From Parcubacteria group bacterium ADurb.Bin192 (GTDB lineage: Bacteria; Patescibacteriota; Patescibacteriia; 2-12-FULL-60-25), in contig MWCR01000006.1 in assembly GCA_002070095.1 (NCBI GenBank), positions 1 through 64,000 of the forward strand: a stretch of 64,000 nt of DNA, read 5' to 3'. Each line of letters begins with the position of its first letter. Within the stretch, counting starts at the first letter, position 1. The position numbers were made by a program, and so were the translations under genes. Positions 8,619-17,632 of this stretch are shown here, piece after piece. The notes beneath the pieces were generated by a model. The model did not search any database, was not told where the DNA came from, and worked only from the letters and a program-made list of their open reading frames with translations.

Positions 8619-9140
8619 ATGAATGCCATCATAGGCTTGGTCGGGCCCAGCGGTTCCGGTAAATCAACTCTTATTCAAGAGATGGTTAAGATTTTTCCAA
8701 AGATTGAGATTGCCAAATCACTGACCACCAGACCGCGGAGAAGTGATGAGGATTCTTTGTTTTATGATTTTATCAGCCTTCAGGCATTGCGCTTGTTGGA
8801 AAAGGAAGGGCGGCTGACTCATGTATCTGAATACGCGGGTTATTATTATTCCAATGATAAACAGTACCTCGATTCTTTACTGAAAAATCATTACGGTATT
8901 ATGGCTTTGGTGGAATCCGGAGTTGAATACTTGAGGCAGTCCGGCTATGAAGTCAGAATAATTAAAATTCAGCCGGCAGATTACGCTTTGACGGCCGACA
9001 TTGGGCGGCAAAAAGCCGACCGTCAAAGAGCTTTGAGTCATATTAAATCAGATTTTGAGATAATTAATTCTTTTCAGCCCGGAGGATTGGAAAAATCAGT
9101 TAAGACTTTAACTGATTTTATAAATTCTTGGCTTGTTTAA
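8619..9140 (+). CDS. Guanylate kinase-like nucleotide kinase, short and divergent
   Basis: A 173-residue P-loop kinase most like GMP kinase, which would make GDP from GMP. Seen: P-loop GPSGSGKST at 9-17, the TTRPRR motif of the GMP-binding lid, and a GYYYSN segment corresponding to the usual G-x-Y-Y-G-T. Deviations: the GExxGxDY motif reads DEDSLFYDF, so the conserved Gly and Asp are missing, and the protein is about 20-30 residues shorter than typical Gmk. The start at 8619 is the ATG directly before the P-loop strand; earlier in-frame ATGs run through the tRNA. It overlaps the convergent gene at 9118 by 23 nt. It could be the genome's Gmk or a paralogue with altered specificity. Confidence 0.75.
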   Translation: MNAIIGLVGPSGSGKSTLIQEMVKIFPKIEIAKSLTTRPRRSDEDSLFYDFISLQALRLLEKEGRLTHVSEYAGYYYSNDKQYLDSLLKNHYGIMALVESGVEYLRQSGYEVRIIKIQPADYALTADIGRQKADRQRALSHIKSDFEIINSFQPGGLEKSVKTLTDFINSWLV

Positions 9141-9996
9141 AAGCCTTAAGCAGAGCTTGATGGTCTAGGTTGGAGATAGATAACAAATAAAACAGTTCCG
9201 GGCCTTTTAGCAGCAGTATCGAGCCTGTGGAGCTTATTTTGGAGTAACAGCGCGGTTTGGGAATTTCATTTTTTAAATATTGGTACATGTCTTTAACTGA
9301 TTGCGCGGCCAAAAGCATGTCCGGTCCGATTTGATATTTTAATAAAATTTTGGCCTCCAGATAGCTTAATATTTTAATTTCTTCCAGTTCATCAAAATTG
9401 ATGGTTATCAATGAACGGTTTTCGGGCTGATGAATATTTTTGACTTTCAAATCCAGAATGATTTGCTGGTTTTTGAGTTCATAACCGGGCAATTGCCGGT
9501 CTGCAAGCTGGTTGATTCTTTGCAGCAGGGGATGTATGGCCGGCACCAGTCTTTTACGGATAAAGATGTAAAAAGACATCAAGATTAACTGTGAGTAAGA
9601 CAGAGCGCACAGGGTCAGGGGCTTGCCGGCGTTTGACGCGACCAATAGATAAAGGATGCCGGACAAAAACAAGACGAATAACGGATAACTGATCAGATTC
9701 ACGTAAGCCCGCCAGAGAGCTATATGACCGGCCGTTTTGGACAATCGATTGGCATCGTTCGAACTCTGGACATGGTTTGATCGCATGGCTCGGCTCTTGT
9801 TTATCCAAAACAATCCGGTTTCAATCAAACCCAAAGCCAAAATGCCGGCCGCCAGCCAAAGAATGATTTCCAAGATGGAACAAGGAGAGTCATCAAGCAG
9901 TGTTAAATAGAAGATGGCCAGCCATAAAAATACGCCAAAAGTCGCAATAGCCAAACCGGTTGACGCTTCAGCTATTAAACGAAATTTGATAAACAT
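9118..9996 (-). CDS. Membrane protein of unknown function downstream of the Kef-type antiporter
   Basis: A 292-residue protein with four predicted membrane helices (about 10-34, 42-64, 97-118 and 124-147), followed by a soluble C-terminal domain of about 140 residues. I recognise no family motif. It lies 3 nt after the antiporter gene on the same strand, so the two form an operon. A regulatory or accessory role for the transporter is possible but only inferred from position. The tail overlaps the convergent kinase gene by 23 nt. Confidence 0.75.
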   Translation of the reverse strand: MFIKFRLIAEASTGLAIATFGVFLWLAIFYLTLLDDSPCSILEIILWLAAGILALGLIETGLFWINKSRAMRSNHVQSSNDANRLSKTAGHIALWRAYVNLISYPLFVLFLSGILYLLVASNAGKPLTLCALSYSQLILMSFYIFIRKRLVPAIHPLLQRINQLADRQLPGYELKNQQIILDLKVKNIHQPENRSLITINFDELEEIKILSYLEAKILLKYQIGPDMLLAAQSVKDMYQYLKNEIPKPRCYSKISSTGSILLLKGPELFYLLSISNLDHQALLKAFKQAKNL

Positions 9997-9999
9997 ATC

Positions 10000-11376
10000 T
10001 TATACGGCTTCTTTTTGTCTTTTTAGCAAAAAGGCTAAAATAGGAGGCGTCAACAAAGTGGTTAAGATAACTACTATTACAATAACAGAAAAAACCGCAT
10101 CTGACACCACGCCCAGGGATTTACCGATGCCCGCGAAGATAAGCCCCACTTCTCCGCGGGGGATCATGCCGGCTCCGACCAGGAGTTTGTTGCACTTGCC
10201 GGCTGCCAGACCGGCCATCATCTTTGTGACAAACGCGGCCAGGGTTATCGCCAAAGCGACCATGAGTATGGGCAGATTAAACATGGTTTCCAGTTTAACG
10301 GCCATGCCCGTCATCACAAAGAAGATAGGGATTAGAAAATTGCCCAAAGGTTCAATTAAATCTTCAATGTGGCGGTGAGAATGTTTTTCCATGACTTTCG
10401 CCACTCGGTCCTTAAGAGCAGAATCCGCTTCTTGCAGTTCGTCCTTGATGTCGCGCAAAGCTTTGGGATCTTTAAAATATCTGAAATGCACGGGATCCAA
10501 TACCAAGCCGGCCGCGAAAGCACCGACAATAGGAGCCAGTCCAATCTTTTGAGCCAAATAAGCAAAAGCTAAACAAAAGCTGATAGCCAAAGTAAACTTC
10601 ATGGCAACTCCGGTATGTATTTTTGAGAAAATTTTGCCCAGCCAGGGAGCTGCTATCTGACCCAAAACCACAGCGCCCGCTAAAAACAAAATGGATTTGG
10701 CAATAATCCAAGCTACCAGACCCAAACTGACGGCGCCCAAGGTGACAATGGCGGTTACCACGGCTAAAATAATCAAGCCCAGCACATCGTCTATCACAGC
10801 CGCACCCAAAACGATCTGAGCTTCTTTGGTCTGCAATTTATTCAGGTCTTTGAAAACACGTGCCGTGATGCCGACCGAGGTGGCCGTTAAAGTTGCGCCC
10901 AAAAAGAGATAGGCATTGGAAGACAGCCCGGGCATGAGCCAGGGCCCTATTAGATAAGTCCCGGCGATAAACGGCAAGATGACTCCCACGATAGCTACTA
11001 AAAAAGCCGTTTTACCGACTTTGGCCATTTGTTTAATGTTGGATTCAAGACCGATTTGAAAAAGTAAAATGATAACGCCCAGTTCACCTAAAAATGCAAT
11101 AATGGAATCGTGTTTAAGCGGTTCAAAATAATGGAAACCCAATAATCCAAGATTACCCAGCAGAACGCCGACCAATAGCTCTCCCAGTACGGTTGGTTGC
11201 CCTAACTTGGCGATCAAGCCCGATACCTTGGCCGCTATTAAGATTAGCGCTATCCATAAAAATACCATGGCTTGAGAGCCGTGCCCCGAGGCTTCACCGC
11301 CGCCTCCCGCGGCATGCGCGTAACCGGCCGCTAAAATAATCGGCAGAGAGTAGACCAAGGCTTTTTTGATTGGCAT
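10000..11376 (-). CDS. Kef/CPA2-type cation:proton antiporter
   Basis: A 458-residue sodium/hydrogen exchanger-family membrane protein, exchanging Na+ or K+ for H+ across the cytoplasmic membrane. Seen: about 12 hydrophobic segments with the family pattern GELLVGVLLGNLGLLG, the LGA(A/T) and VIDD segment in the ion-binding core (ALGAAVIDDVLGL-like), and GIxPRGEVGLI near the end. The N-terminus looks like a signal peptide (AAGYAHA) followed by a Gly/His-rich stretch, so it may be processed or form an extra first helix. No TrkA-N regulatory domain is attached, unlike KefB/C. Ion preference cannot be read from the sequence. Confidence 0.92.
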   Translation of the reverse strand: MPIKKALVYSLPIILAAGYAHAAGGGGEASGHGSQAMVFLWIALILIAAKVSGLIAKLGQPTVLGELLVGVLLGNLGLLGFHYFEPLKHDSIIAFLGELGVIILLFQIGLESNIKQMAKVGKTAFLVAIVGVILPFIAGTYLIGPWLMPGLSSNAYLFLGATLTATSVGITARVFKDLNKLQTKEAQIVLGAAVIDDVLGLIILAVVTAIVTLGAVSLGLVAWIIAKSILFLAGAVVLGQIAAPWLGKIFSKIHTGVAMKFTLAISFCLAFAYLAQKIGLAPIVGAFAAGLVLDPVHFRYFKDPKALRDIKDELQEADSALKDRVAKVMEKHSHRHIEDLIEPLGNFLIPIFFVMTGMAVKLETMFNLPILMVALAITLAAFVTKMMAGLAAGKCNKLLVGAGMIPRGEVGLIFAGIGKSLGVVSDAVFSVIVIVVILTTLLTPPILAFLLKRQKEAV

Positions 11377-11444
11377 ATCAAAGATTATTTTTATTAGAGC
11401 AACAGATTACACCAATTTAGACAAATAATCAATGCCCTGACTTT

Positions 11445-11487
11445 TTGATTTTTTTGCATGGTCTGTGTATAAAAGATGTGTTACAAT
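11445..11487 (+). promoter_or_regulatory. Two overlapping promoters for the DUF333 lipoprotein/pgi unit
   Basis: TTGATT (11445-11450), 17-nt spacer, TATAAA (11468-11473) is one candidate. An extended -10, TGTTACAAT (11479-11487), sits 7 nt before the ATG and would give a leaderless mRNA. Confidence 0.6.
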
Positions 11488-11494
11488 TCGAAAC

Positions 11495-12283
11495 ATGAGT
11501 AATAAATTTTACGCTGGATTAAGCGTGGCGGCAGTTTGCCTCATGCTTTTGACGGGTTGTGGACGGGAGAAGGCCCAAGTTTCGTCTGAACCAGTAACCG
11601 AAACAGTGGAAGAGACGACGATGGACACGTCAAAGACCAACGAACTGGCGCAGGATACGGCTTTGAGCAATCCTGCTACGGTCTATTGTCTGCAGGAAGG
11701 CGGAGAGTTTGTCATGAAAAAAACATTGGATGGTGCTACCGAGGGTTTTTGCATCCTGCCAAACAATATTACTTGCGAAGTTTGGGTTCATTATCAGGGC
11801 AATTGCCCAACCAAACAGCCAACCGTAAAAGAAAATGAAGCGGAAAAAGAGACTGAAGAGAGGCTGAGCCCGAAGGAGGAAGGATTTGAAGATGCCGCCC
11901 CTTCAACTTTGGAACAAGATGGTCAGAATCAGGGTGACTCATCTCAAAAACCGGCTGATGAGACTAAGGATGGGGAGTCAACCGATATAAAAGATGAAAA
12001 TGATTTGGAATTGAGTGTTGAAGTCGGGGAAGATCCGGGCGAGCTGGTAAGTTCCTGGAAAACCAATGGCTTAAAAGCGCCGGAGGGTTTTTATGTTATG
12101 TTGTCAGGTGACAATAACATTGAGTATCCAACCAAGTACACGCATGAATTGAAAAATTCTCAATCCAGATCTTTCGTATGGACAGGCTTAACACCTCAAA
12201 AAACTTATTACTTCAGGGTGTGTATTATCGAAAAAGGGGATTGCCGGCATTACAGTCCCGTGATTTCGGGTACGGTTCAATAA
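11495..12283 (+). CDS. Secreted lipoprotein with DUF333 and fibronectin-III-like domains
   Basis: A 262-residue lipoprotein. The signal peptide ends in the lipobox LTGC with lipid-acceptor C22. Residues about 60-110 match the DUF333 pattern (NPAxxYCxxxGG ... GFCxLPN ... CEVWxxxxGxC). A long acidic Glu/Asp/Ser linker (about 112-180) follows, then a C-terminal beta domain ending in a TPQKTYYFRVCI segment typical of fibronectin type III folds. It probably sits on the outer face of the membrane. The start at 11495 is chosen because it follows a -10 box by 7 nt and is directly before the signal peptide. It lies 4 nt before pgi. Confidence 0.85.
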   Translation: MSNKFYAGLSVAAVCLMLLTGCGREKAQVSSEPVTETVEETTMDTSKTNELAQDTALSNPATVYCLQEGGEFVMKKTLDGATEGFCILPNNITCEVWVHYQGNCPTKQPTVKENEAEKETEERLSPKEEGFEDAAPSTLEQDGQNQGDSSQKPADETKDGESTDIKDENDLELSVEVGEDPGELVSSWKTNGLKAPEGFYVMLSGDNNIEYPTKYTHELKNSQSRSFVWTGLTPQKTYYFRVCIIEKGDCRHYSPVISGTVQ

Positions 12284-12287
12284 ACAT

Positions 12288-13577
12288 ATGTCAAAAAAGC
12301 TGTTTGAATATCAAGATGAGCACATGAGAACGGATTTGCCGGCCAACGCGCGTATCAACCCTCAAGACATGCGACGTGCCAGGCAGGCTGTTATCAAACT
12401 GCATGAAACCGGCCAACAGGGCTGGCTGGATATTCTGGAAGACGAAAAATATTGGAGCTTGGTTAAACAAAAAACAGCCGGTTTCAAAAAATTCAAGCAT
12501 TGTTTGGTTTTGGGTATCGGCGGGTCTGACTTGGGTGCCAGGGCTATTTTATCGGCAGTCAAGCCCAAGTCCGGAGCTGCGCGGCTGTGGTTTGCGGGTG
12601 ACACCACTGATCCGGATAAAATCGAAGAAGTCTTTGCGGCCATCCCTTGGAAACAGACGTGTATCAACGTTATCAGCAAGTCCGGAGGCACGCTCGAAAC
12701 CATGTCCGTCTTTTTTGCGGCCAAAGAAAGGCTGGAAAAGGCGGTAGGCAAAAACAAAGCGAATAAGTGCATTATCTGTACCACTGACCCGGAAGAAGGT
12801 GAATTGCTGAATTACGCGCAGCTTATGGGCTGGGCAACTTTGCCCATTCCCAAAAACATAGGCGGCAGATTTTCTGTCCTGACGGCGGTGGGAATATTTC
12901 CTTTGTCCCTGGCCGGCGTTGACATTAAATCATTGCTGGAAGGCGCTCAAGCTATGAAAAACGATTGGCTGGCAAGCTCCGGGCCGCATATGACTGACAG
13001 GTTTGCCGCCTGGCAGTTGGCGCATGATAAACACAAAAAAAGGAATATTCACGTCATGTTCGCTTATTCCGCCAAGTTGGATTCCATGATTCATTGGTGG
13101 CGGCAAATTTGGGCCGAATCTTTGGGTAAGGCGCGCCGGCGCGATGGACGGAGCAATGAGTTCGCCCCTACGCCCGTGGCTTCGATCGGTCCTACGGATC
13201 AGCATTCCCAGCTTCAGCTTTATCAAGAAGGTCCGAACGACAAAATTTACACCTTCCTAACGGTCGATATTTTTCTTTCAAAAACAAAGGTGCCAAAAAC
13301 CGCAGTTAAATTCCAGCCCTTGGCTTACGCGGCCGGAAAAGATTTCAGTTCAATCATCAAGGCCGAGGCTCAAGGCAGTATGCAGGCCTTGATCCAAGCC
13401 AGACGTCCGGTCTCATTAATAAAATTGCCGATTATTAATGAATTTCAACTGGGAGCTTTAATCGTATTTTTCGAAATCGCCACAGCCATGGCCGGTGAAT
13501 TTTACAATATCAATGCTTTTGATCAGCCCGGAGTAGAGGAGAGTAAACAGCGCGCCAAACAACTGTTGACAGGTTAA
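12288..13577 (+). CDS. pgi: Glucose-6-phosphate isomerase
   Basis: Interconverts glucose-6-phosphate and fructose-6-phosphate in the cytoplasm. At 429 residues it is a compact bacterial form (E. coli 549). Seen: the sugar-isomerase phosphate-binding loop VISKSGGTLET, the SIGPTDQHSQ signature of the PGI family (around residue 300), and the C-terminal QPGVEESK motif carrying the catalytic lysine. It follows the DUF333 lipoprotein by 4 nt, so the two are co-transcribed. It indicates at least a partial sugar-phosphate pathway. Confidence 0.95.
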   Translation: MSKKLFEYQDEHMRTDLPANARINPQDMRRARQAVIKLHETGQQGWLDILEDEKYWSLVKQKTAGFKKFKHCLVLGIGGSDLGARAILSAVKPKSGAARLWFAGDTTDPDKIEEVFAAIPWKQTCINVISKSGGTLETMSVFFAAKERLEKAVGKNKANKCIICTTDPEEGELLNYAQLMGWATLPIPKNIGGRFSVLTAVGIFPLSLAGVDIKSLLEGAQAMKNDWLASSGPHMTDRFAAWQLAHDKHKKRNIHVMFAYSAKLDSMIHWWRQIWAESLGKARRRDGRSNEFAPTPVASIGPTDQHSQLQLYQEGPNDKIYTFLTVDIFLSKTKVPKTAVKFQPLAYAAGKDFSSIIKAEAQGSMQALIQARRPVSLIKLPIINEFQLGALIVFFEIATAMAGEFYNINAFDQPGVEESKQRAKQLLTG

Positions 13578-13635
13578 AATGCATAAATGCCAGATTAGTG
13601 GTAAAATACAATCATTAAAAGTTTAATTTATTTCT

Positions 13636-14028
13636 ATGGCCACAACCAAAAAGAAGCCGGCCGTCAAAGCCGGGGTTAAATCCAATGCCAAAAAGCCCGC
13701 GTCCAATGCCAAAAAAGGACTGCTGGCCGCCGGATTGGTAGCGGGCGCCGCCTTAGGCGTAGCCACTGCTTACTATCTTAATACACCCAAGGGCAAGAAG
13801 ATGCTCCAACAAGCTGAAAAGAAAGCGTTGGAATTGCAAAAAAAGCTCATGAAAGAGCTGTCCAAGACCAAAAAACTGACCAAGCAGAGCTATGAAGAAG
13901 TGGTTGAAAAATTAATGAGCTACTACGTAAAAACCAAAGATATCAGCGCCTCTGAGGTGCCTGAAATCAGAGACTATTTGATGAGCAAGTGGAAGCAGAT
14001 AGAAAAAGAGTACAAATCCGTTAAATAA
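13636..14028 (+). CDS. YtxH-like single-pass membrane protein
   Basis: A 130-residue protein. A Lys/Ala-rich basic N-terminus (1-30) is followed by one glycine/alanine-rich membrane helix (about 32-50), the NTPKGKKM motif typical of YtxH-domain proteins, and a lysine-rich amphipathic helix to the end. YtxH proteins are associated with general stress or envelope functions; the precise role is unknown. A TGGTAAAAT extended -10 lies at 13599-13607. A bidirectional terminator separates it from convergent clpB. Confidence 0.75.
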   Translation: MATTKKKPAVKAGVKSNAKKPASNAKKGLLAAGLVAGAALGVATAYYLNTPKGKKMLQQAEKKALELQKKLMKELSKTKKLTKQSYEEVVEKLMSYYVKTKDISASEVPEIRDYLMSKWKQIEKEYKSVK

Positions 14029-14030
14029 AC

Positions 14031-14058
14031 AAAAATCCCGTCAACTGACGGGATTTTT
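14031..14058. terminator. Bidirectional terminator between YtxH-like gene and clpB
   Basis: Near-perfect palindrome: an A5 run, an 8-bp stem TCCCGTCA/TGACGGGA and a T5 run. It can serve both convergent genes. Confidence 0.88.
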
Positions 14059-14073
14059 AGTCGGTATGATGAT

Positions 14074-16719
14074 TTATTTTTTCTTGACGATTGATATTTT
14101 ACCGCTTTTAACATCTATCAAGACATGGTCGCCCTCGGCCAATTTACCCTCGATGATTTTGAGCGACAGCTCATCTAAAATCAAATCTTGAATGGCTCGT
14201 TTTAACGGCCGGGCGCCATAAGCCGGATCATAGCCTTTTTCGATCAGGAGTGATTCGGCTTTATCACTGAAAGAAATTGTGATTTTTCTGTCTTTTAACC
14301 TTTTAGCCACTTCGTTCAGTTGAAGTTCAACTATGGATTTAAGGTCGGTTTTGGACAGGGCATGGAAAATGATGGTTTCATCAACTCTGTTCAAAAACTC
14401 GGGCCGGAACATGTCGCGCAGCATTTCCATGATTTTTTCCTTCAAGCCATCTTCGCCCTGACCGGTGCTCGCTTCACCGTCATTGAAACCTATGGCCTGA
14501 CCCTTGGTGCCGAAATTAAGAATCATGTCAGAGCCGATATTTGAAGTCATGATAATGACCGTGTTTTTAAAACTCACGGTTCTGCCTTTGCCGTCCGTCA
14601 ATCGGCCATCATCCAAAACTTGCAGTAAGGTATTGAAGATTTCGGGATTGGCTTTTTCGATTTCGTCCAATAAAACCACGGAATAAGGTTGCCGGCGAAT
14701 TCTGTCGGTCAGCTGTCCGCCTTCATCATAACCCACATAGCCCGGAGGTGAACCGATCATGCGGGCGACCGAGTGCTTCTCTCCATACTCGCTCATGTCC
14801 AGCCGGATGACAGCTTCTTCATTATCAAACATAGCTTGAGCCAAGGCCTTGGCCAGTTCGGTTTTACCCACGCCGGTGGGACCTAAAAACAGAAATGAAC
14901 CAATGGGTTTTTTAGGCTCGGATAACCCGGCCCGGGACCGTCTGATGGCATTGGCCACGGCCCGCACAGCTTCTTTTTGTCCGATAACACGCTTGCTTAA
15001 TTCATCTTCCAGTTGAGCCAGTTTTTGCGCTTCTGATTCCAGCATTTTGGACACGGGTATGTGCGTCCAACGGCTGACCACGGTGGCGATATCTTCTTCG
15101 GTAATGGAATCCCTGAGCAACCCTCTTTTGCCTTGCAAATGTTTGAGCTTTTGTTCGGCTTTTTTCAGATTTTTTTCTTTTTCCGGAATGGAGCCGTACC
15201 TTATTTCCGATACTTTTTCCAGATCTCCGTTTCTTTCGGCTATCTCGGCTTGGCTTTTCAGTTTTTCAATATCTTGTTTCAAGCTTCGGATGTTATTCAG
15301 GATGTCTTTTTCGGCTTTCCAAGATAATTCCAGATCATCGGATTTTTCACGTATTTCGGACAGGTGTTTATCCAGCTGTTTCAGTCTGTCTTTGGAGTCA
15401 GCATCATCTTCCTTGACCAAGCTTCTTTTTTCGATTTCCAGCTTAATCATCTCGCGTTTGTATTTATCCAGTTCTTCGGGCATGGAACCGATTTGCATGC
15501 AAAGCCCGGATGCGGCTTCGTCCATCAAATCAACCGCTTTGTCCGGCAGAAAGCGATCAGTGATATAACGTGATGACAATTTGACTGCGGCAATCAAGGC
15601 CGCGTCAGTGATACGCACCCCATGATGCAGCTCGTATTTATCTTTGATGCCCCGCAAAATAGTCACCGCGTCTTCTTCACCCGGCTCTTCAACCATTATC
15701 GGCTGAAAACGCCTCTCCAAGGCCGCGTCTTTTTCTATGTGTTTTCTATATTCTTTAATAGTGGTAGCTCCAACCGCCCGTAATTCACCGCGCGTCAAAG
15801 CCGGTTTCAGCAAATTGGAAGCATCCATGGTTCCGCCTTCGCCCGTGGCTCCGGCGCCGACCAGGGTGTGGAGTTCGTCAATAAACAAAATCACCCGGCC
15901 ATGGCTGTTTTGCACTTCTTTGATCAGAGCTTTCAGCCTTTCTTCAAATTCACCTCTGAATTTGGTGCCGGCCACCAAAGAGCCCAGGTCCAGGGAGACG
16001 ACCTCTTTGTTTTTAAGTGATTCGGGCACATCACCGGACACGATACGCTGTGCCAAGCCTTCAACAATGGCGGTTTTGCCTACACCGGCTTCACCGATAA
16101 GCACGGGATTGTTTTTGGTCCGGCGGGATAGAACTTGCATGATACGGCGGATTTCATCGTCCCGGCCAATCACCGGATCTAATTTTTCTTGGCGGGCCAG
16201 TTCGGTTAAGTTGCGTGAATATTTTTCCAAAGCTTGATATTTACCTTCGGGTTCCGGCGAATCCACTTTGGCACTGCCTCTCAAATCTTTTAAGGCTGAC
16301 AAAACCGCGTCTACCACCACTCCATGCCGGTTTAACAGCTCACCGACTTTGGTGGGGGAATCGGCCAAGGCTAACAGCAGATGCTCGGTCGAGATGTATT
16401 CATCTTTGAAAAATTGCGCCACTTTTTCAGATTGTATAATTACACGGGCCAAGTCTTGACTGAAAACTATTTGCTCAACCGAACCCAGGCTGGTGGAAAC
16501 TTGCACGGCTTGAGTTAACATAAATTCCACCTCTCCGCGCAAAGCACGGTCATCTATCTGCAATTTTTTTAAAATGGACGGGACAACACTGCCTTCTTGA
16601 TTTAATAAAGCTAAACATAAGTGCACCGGCTCCAAGGCTTGCTGACCGTTTTCCTGGGCGATTTTATGCGCCAATTGCAAGGCTTCTTGGCTCTTTGTAG
16701 TAAAATTTTGGGGGATCAT
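14074..16719 (-). CDS. clpB: ClpB disaggregase (Hsp100 AAA+ chaperone)
   Basis: An 881-residue hexameric disaggregase that extracts proteins from aggregates, normally with DnaK. Seen in order: two Clp-N repeats (1-145), AAA1 with Walker A GEAGVGKT (about 204-211) and FIDELH Walker B, a coiled-coil middle domain rich in Glu/Lys (about 400-530), AAA2 with Walker [10 protein letters not shown], and the C-terminal D2-small domain. The start is the ATG at 16719; an in-frame TTG 15 nt upstream lies inside the CIRCE operator and is unlikely. No ClpP-binding IGF loop was noticed, as expected for ClpB. Confidence 0.97.
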   Translation of the reverse strand: MIPQNFTTKSQEALQLAHKIAQENGQQALEPVHLCLALLNQEGSVVPSILKKLQIDDRALRGEVEFMLTQAVQVSTSLGSVEQIVFSQDLARVIIQSEKVAQFFKDEYISTEHLLLALADSPTKVGELLNRHGVVVDAVLSALKDLRGSAKVDSPEPEGKYQALEKYSRNLTELARQEKLDPVIGRDDEIRRIMQVLSRRTKNNPVLIGEAGVGKTAIVEGLAQRIVSGDVPESLKNKEVVSLDLGSLVAGTKFRGEFEERLKALIKEVQNSHGRVILFIDELHTLVGAGATGEGGTMDASNLLKPALTRGELRAVGATTIKEYRKHIEKDAALERRFQPIMVEEPGEEDAVTILRGIKDKYELHHGVRITDAALIAAVKLSSRYITDRFLPDKAVDLMDEAASGLCMQIGSMPEELDKYKREMIKLEIEKRSLVKEDDADSKDRLKQLDKHLSEIREKSDDLELSWKAEKDILNNIRSLKQDIEKLKSQAEIAERNGDLEKVSEIRYGSIPEKEKNLKKAEQKLKHLQGKRGLLRDSITEEDIATVVSRWTHIPVSKMLESEAQKLAQLEDELSKRVIGQKEAVRAVANAIRRSRAGLSEPKKPIGSFLFLGPTGVGKTELAKALAQAMFDNEEAVIRLDMSEYGEKHSVARMIGSPPGYVGYDEGGQLTDRIRRQPYSVVLLDEIEKANPEIFNTLLQVLDDGRLTDGKGRTVSFKNTVIIMTSNIGSDMILNFGTKGQAIGFNDGEASTGQGEDGLKEKIMEMLRDMFRPEFLNRVDETIIFHALSKTDLKSIVELQLNEVAKRLKDRKITISFSDKAESLLIEKGYDPAYGARPLKRAIQDLILDELSLKIIEGKLAEGDHVLIDVKSGKISIVKKK

Positions 16720-16723
16720 ATGG

Positions 16724-16750
16724 TTGGCACTCAATATAAGAGAGTGCTAA
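16724..16750 (-). promoter_or_regulatory. CIRCE operator (HrcA binding site) of clpB
   Basis: TTGGCACTC-N9-GAGTGCTAA on the plus strand matches the CIRCE consensus TTAGCACTC-N9-GAGTGCTAA with one mismatch. It starts 5 nt upstream of the clpB ATG and spans the predicted transcription start. HrcA bound here would block clpB until heat shock. Confidence 0.92.
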
Positions 16751-16752
16751 TA

Positions 16753-16781
16753 TTAATATCATAATCCCAAATTCTTAGCAA
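16753..16781 (-). promoter_or_regulatory. clpB promoter
   Basis: On the minus strand: TTGCTA (16781-16776), 17-nt spacer, TATTAA (16758-16753). The predicted start falls inside the CIRCE operator at about 16745. Confidence 0.65.
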
Positions 16782-16790
16782 TCCCAAAAG

Positions 16791-16819
16791 TTGATAAATA
16801 CGCGCTGATTAGCTATTAT
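16791..16819 (+). promoter_or_regulatory. Promoter of the CruF-like gene
   Basis: TTGATA (16791-16796), 17-nt spacer, TATTAT (16814-16819). The ATG at 16829 is 9 nt downstream, so the mRNA would have at most a 2-3 nt leader. Confidence 0.7.
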
Positions 16820-16828
16820 TGCAGACAT

Positions 16829-17632
16829 ATGAACATTACTGATTGGCAGCATAGATATCAAAAAGCCACTTTAACCATTTGTTTGGGCTTGATAATTTGG
16901 GCTTTGGCCGGTGTTTTTACATCGTCTTTTAACGTGACTTCTTATTGGGGTGTGGGGCTGGGCGTGGTTTTTTTATGGTTATTCTCCCTGGGTTTATTTG
17001 TCAGGCAATTCGGTTTAAAGAAAGGCGCTCTGGGCCTGCTTGTAATTTTGGGGGTTGTAACCTTTTTTTTAATATTTAATCAGTATAGAGGCTGGCCCTT
17101 TGGCCTTAAAACCTTCCATGATATTTTGGGCTGGAAATTATCTTGGGGCATATCCTGGCCCATTCCGGTTTTTTGGTCATTCATGACAGCCGCCGCCTTG
17201 TTGATCAACCAACCCAAACAAGTTACTCCGGATCCTAAAAAACTTTTTTCCTGGGCCTTTGATTCTTCGGTTATGGTTCTGATGATTTCTTTTATAATAG
17301 AACCGATTTTAGCCAATACTTCGGCTGTCAGCTGGTCCATGCCCGGAGCTGTTTTGGGCGTGCCTTTCTCCAGCTTTATCGGCTGGTTTATCGTCAGTTT
17401 CGTAGCCTCTTCTTTGTTTGTTTTTTTAATCAAACCCCCGATGGAGCAAAAAATATCGCTTAACCCCTTATTAAGCGTCTTATTGTTGTTGAGTTTGTTG
17501 AGTTTATCCGTTTCGCACGTCACGCGTTTGTCGCTGATCAAAATATTTTCCATTTTGGCCGTTTTATCGGTTTTGGCTTTGTTTTATTGGAACAGAAAAA
17601 AGACCCTGCCGCCGGCTGAAGCTCAATCTTGA
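16829..17632 (+). CDS. Carotenoid-biosynthesis family (CruF/DUF422-like) membrane protein
   Basis: A 267-residue integral membrane protein with 7-8 hydrophobic segments. The region around residues 150-195 has the DUF422/CruF pattern: an acidic IIEPI segment, a Ser-Trp pair, then GVPFSSFIGWF, corresponding to the family's G-(I/V)-P-x-(S/N)-N-F-x-G-W. Family members hydrate the psi-ends of C50 or C40 carotenoids (bisanhydrobacterioruberin hydratase, gamma-carotene hydratase). No phytoene synthase or desaturase is visible here. The protein may act on an imported isoprenoid or have another role. Its tail overlaps the convergent gene at 17623 by 10 nt. Confidence 0.65.
   Translation: MNITDWQHRYQKATLTICLGLIIWALAGVFTSSFNVTSYWGVGLGVVFLWLFSLGLFVRQFGLKKGALGLLVILGVVTFFLIFNQYRGWPFGLKTFHDILGWKLSWGISWPIPVFWSFMTAAALLINQPKQVTPDPKKLFSWAFDSSVMVLMISFIIEPILANTSAVSWSMPGAVLGVPFSSFIGWFIVSFVASSLFVFLIKPPMEQKISLNPLLSVLLLLSLLSLSVSHVTRLSLIKIFSILAVLSVLALFYWNRKKTLPPAEAQS

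Noticed and set aside
16720-16734. TTG start for clpB five codons upstream
   Set aside because: It lies inside the CIRCE operator, and the ATG at 16719 starts at the conserved N-terminal residues.
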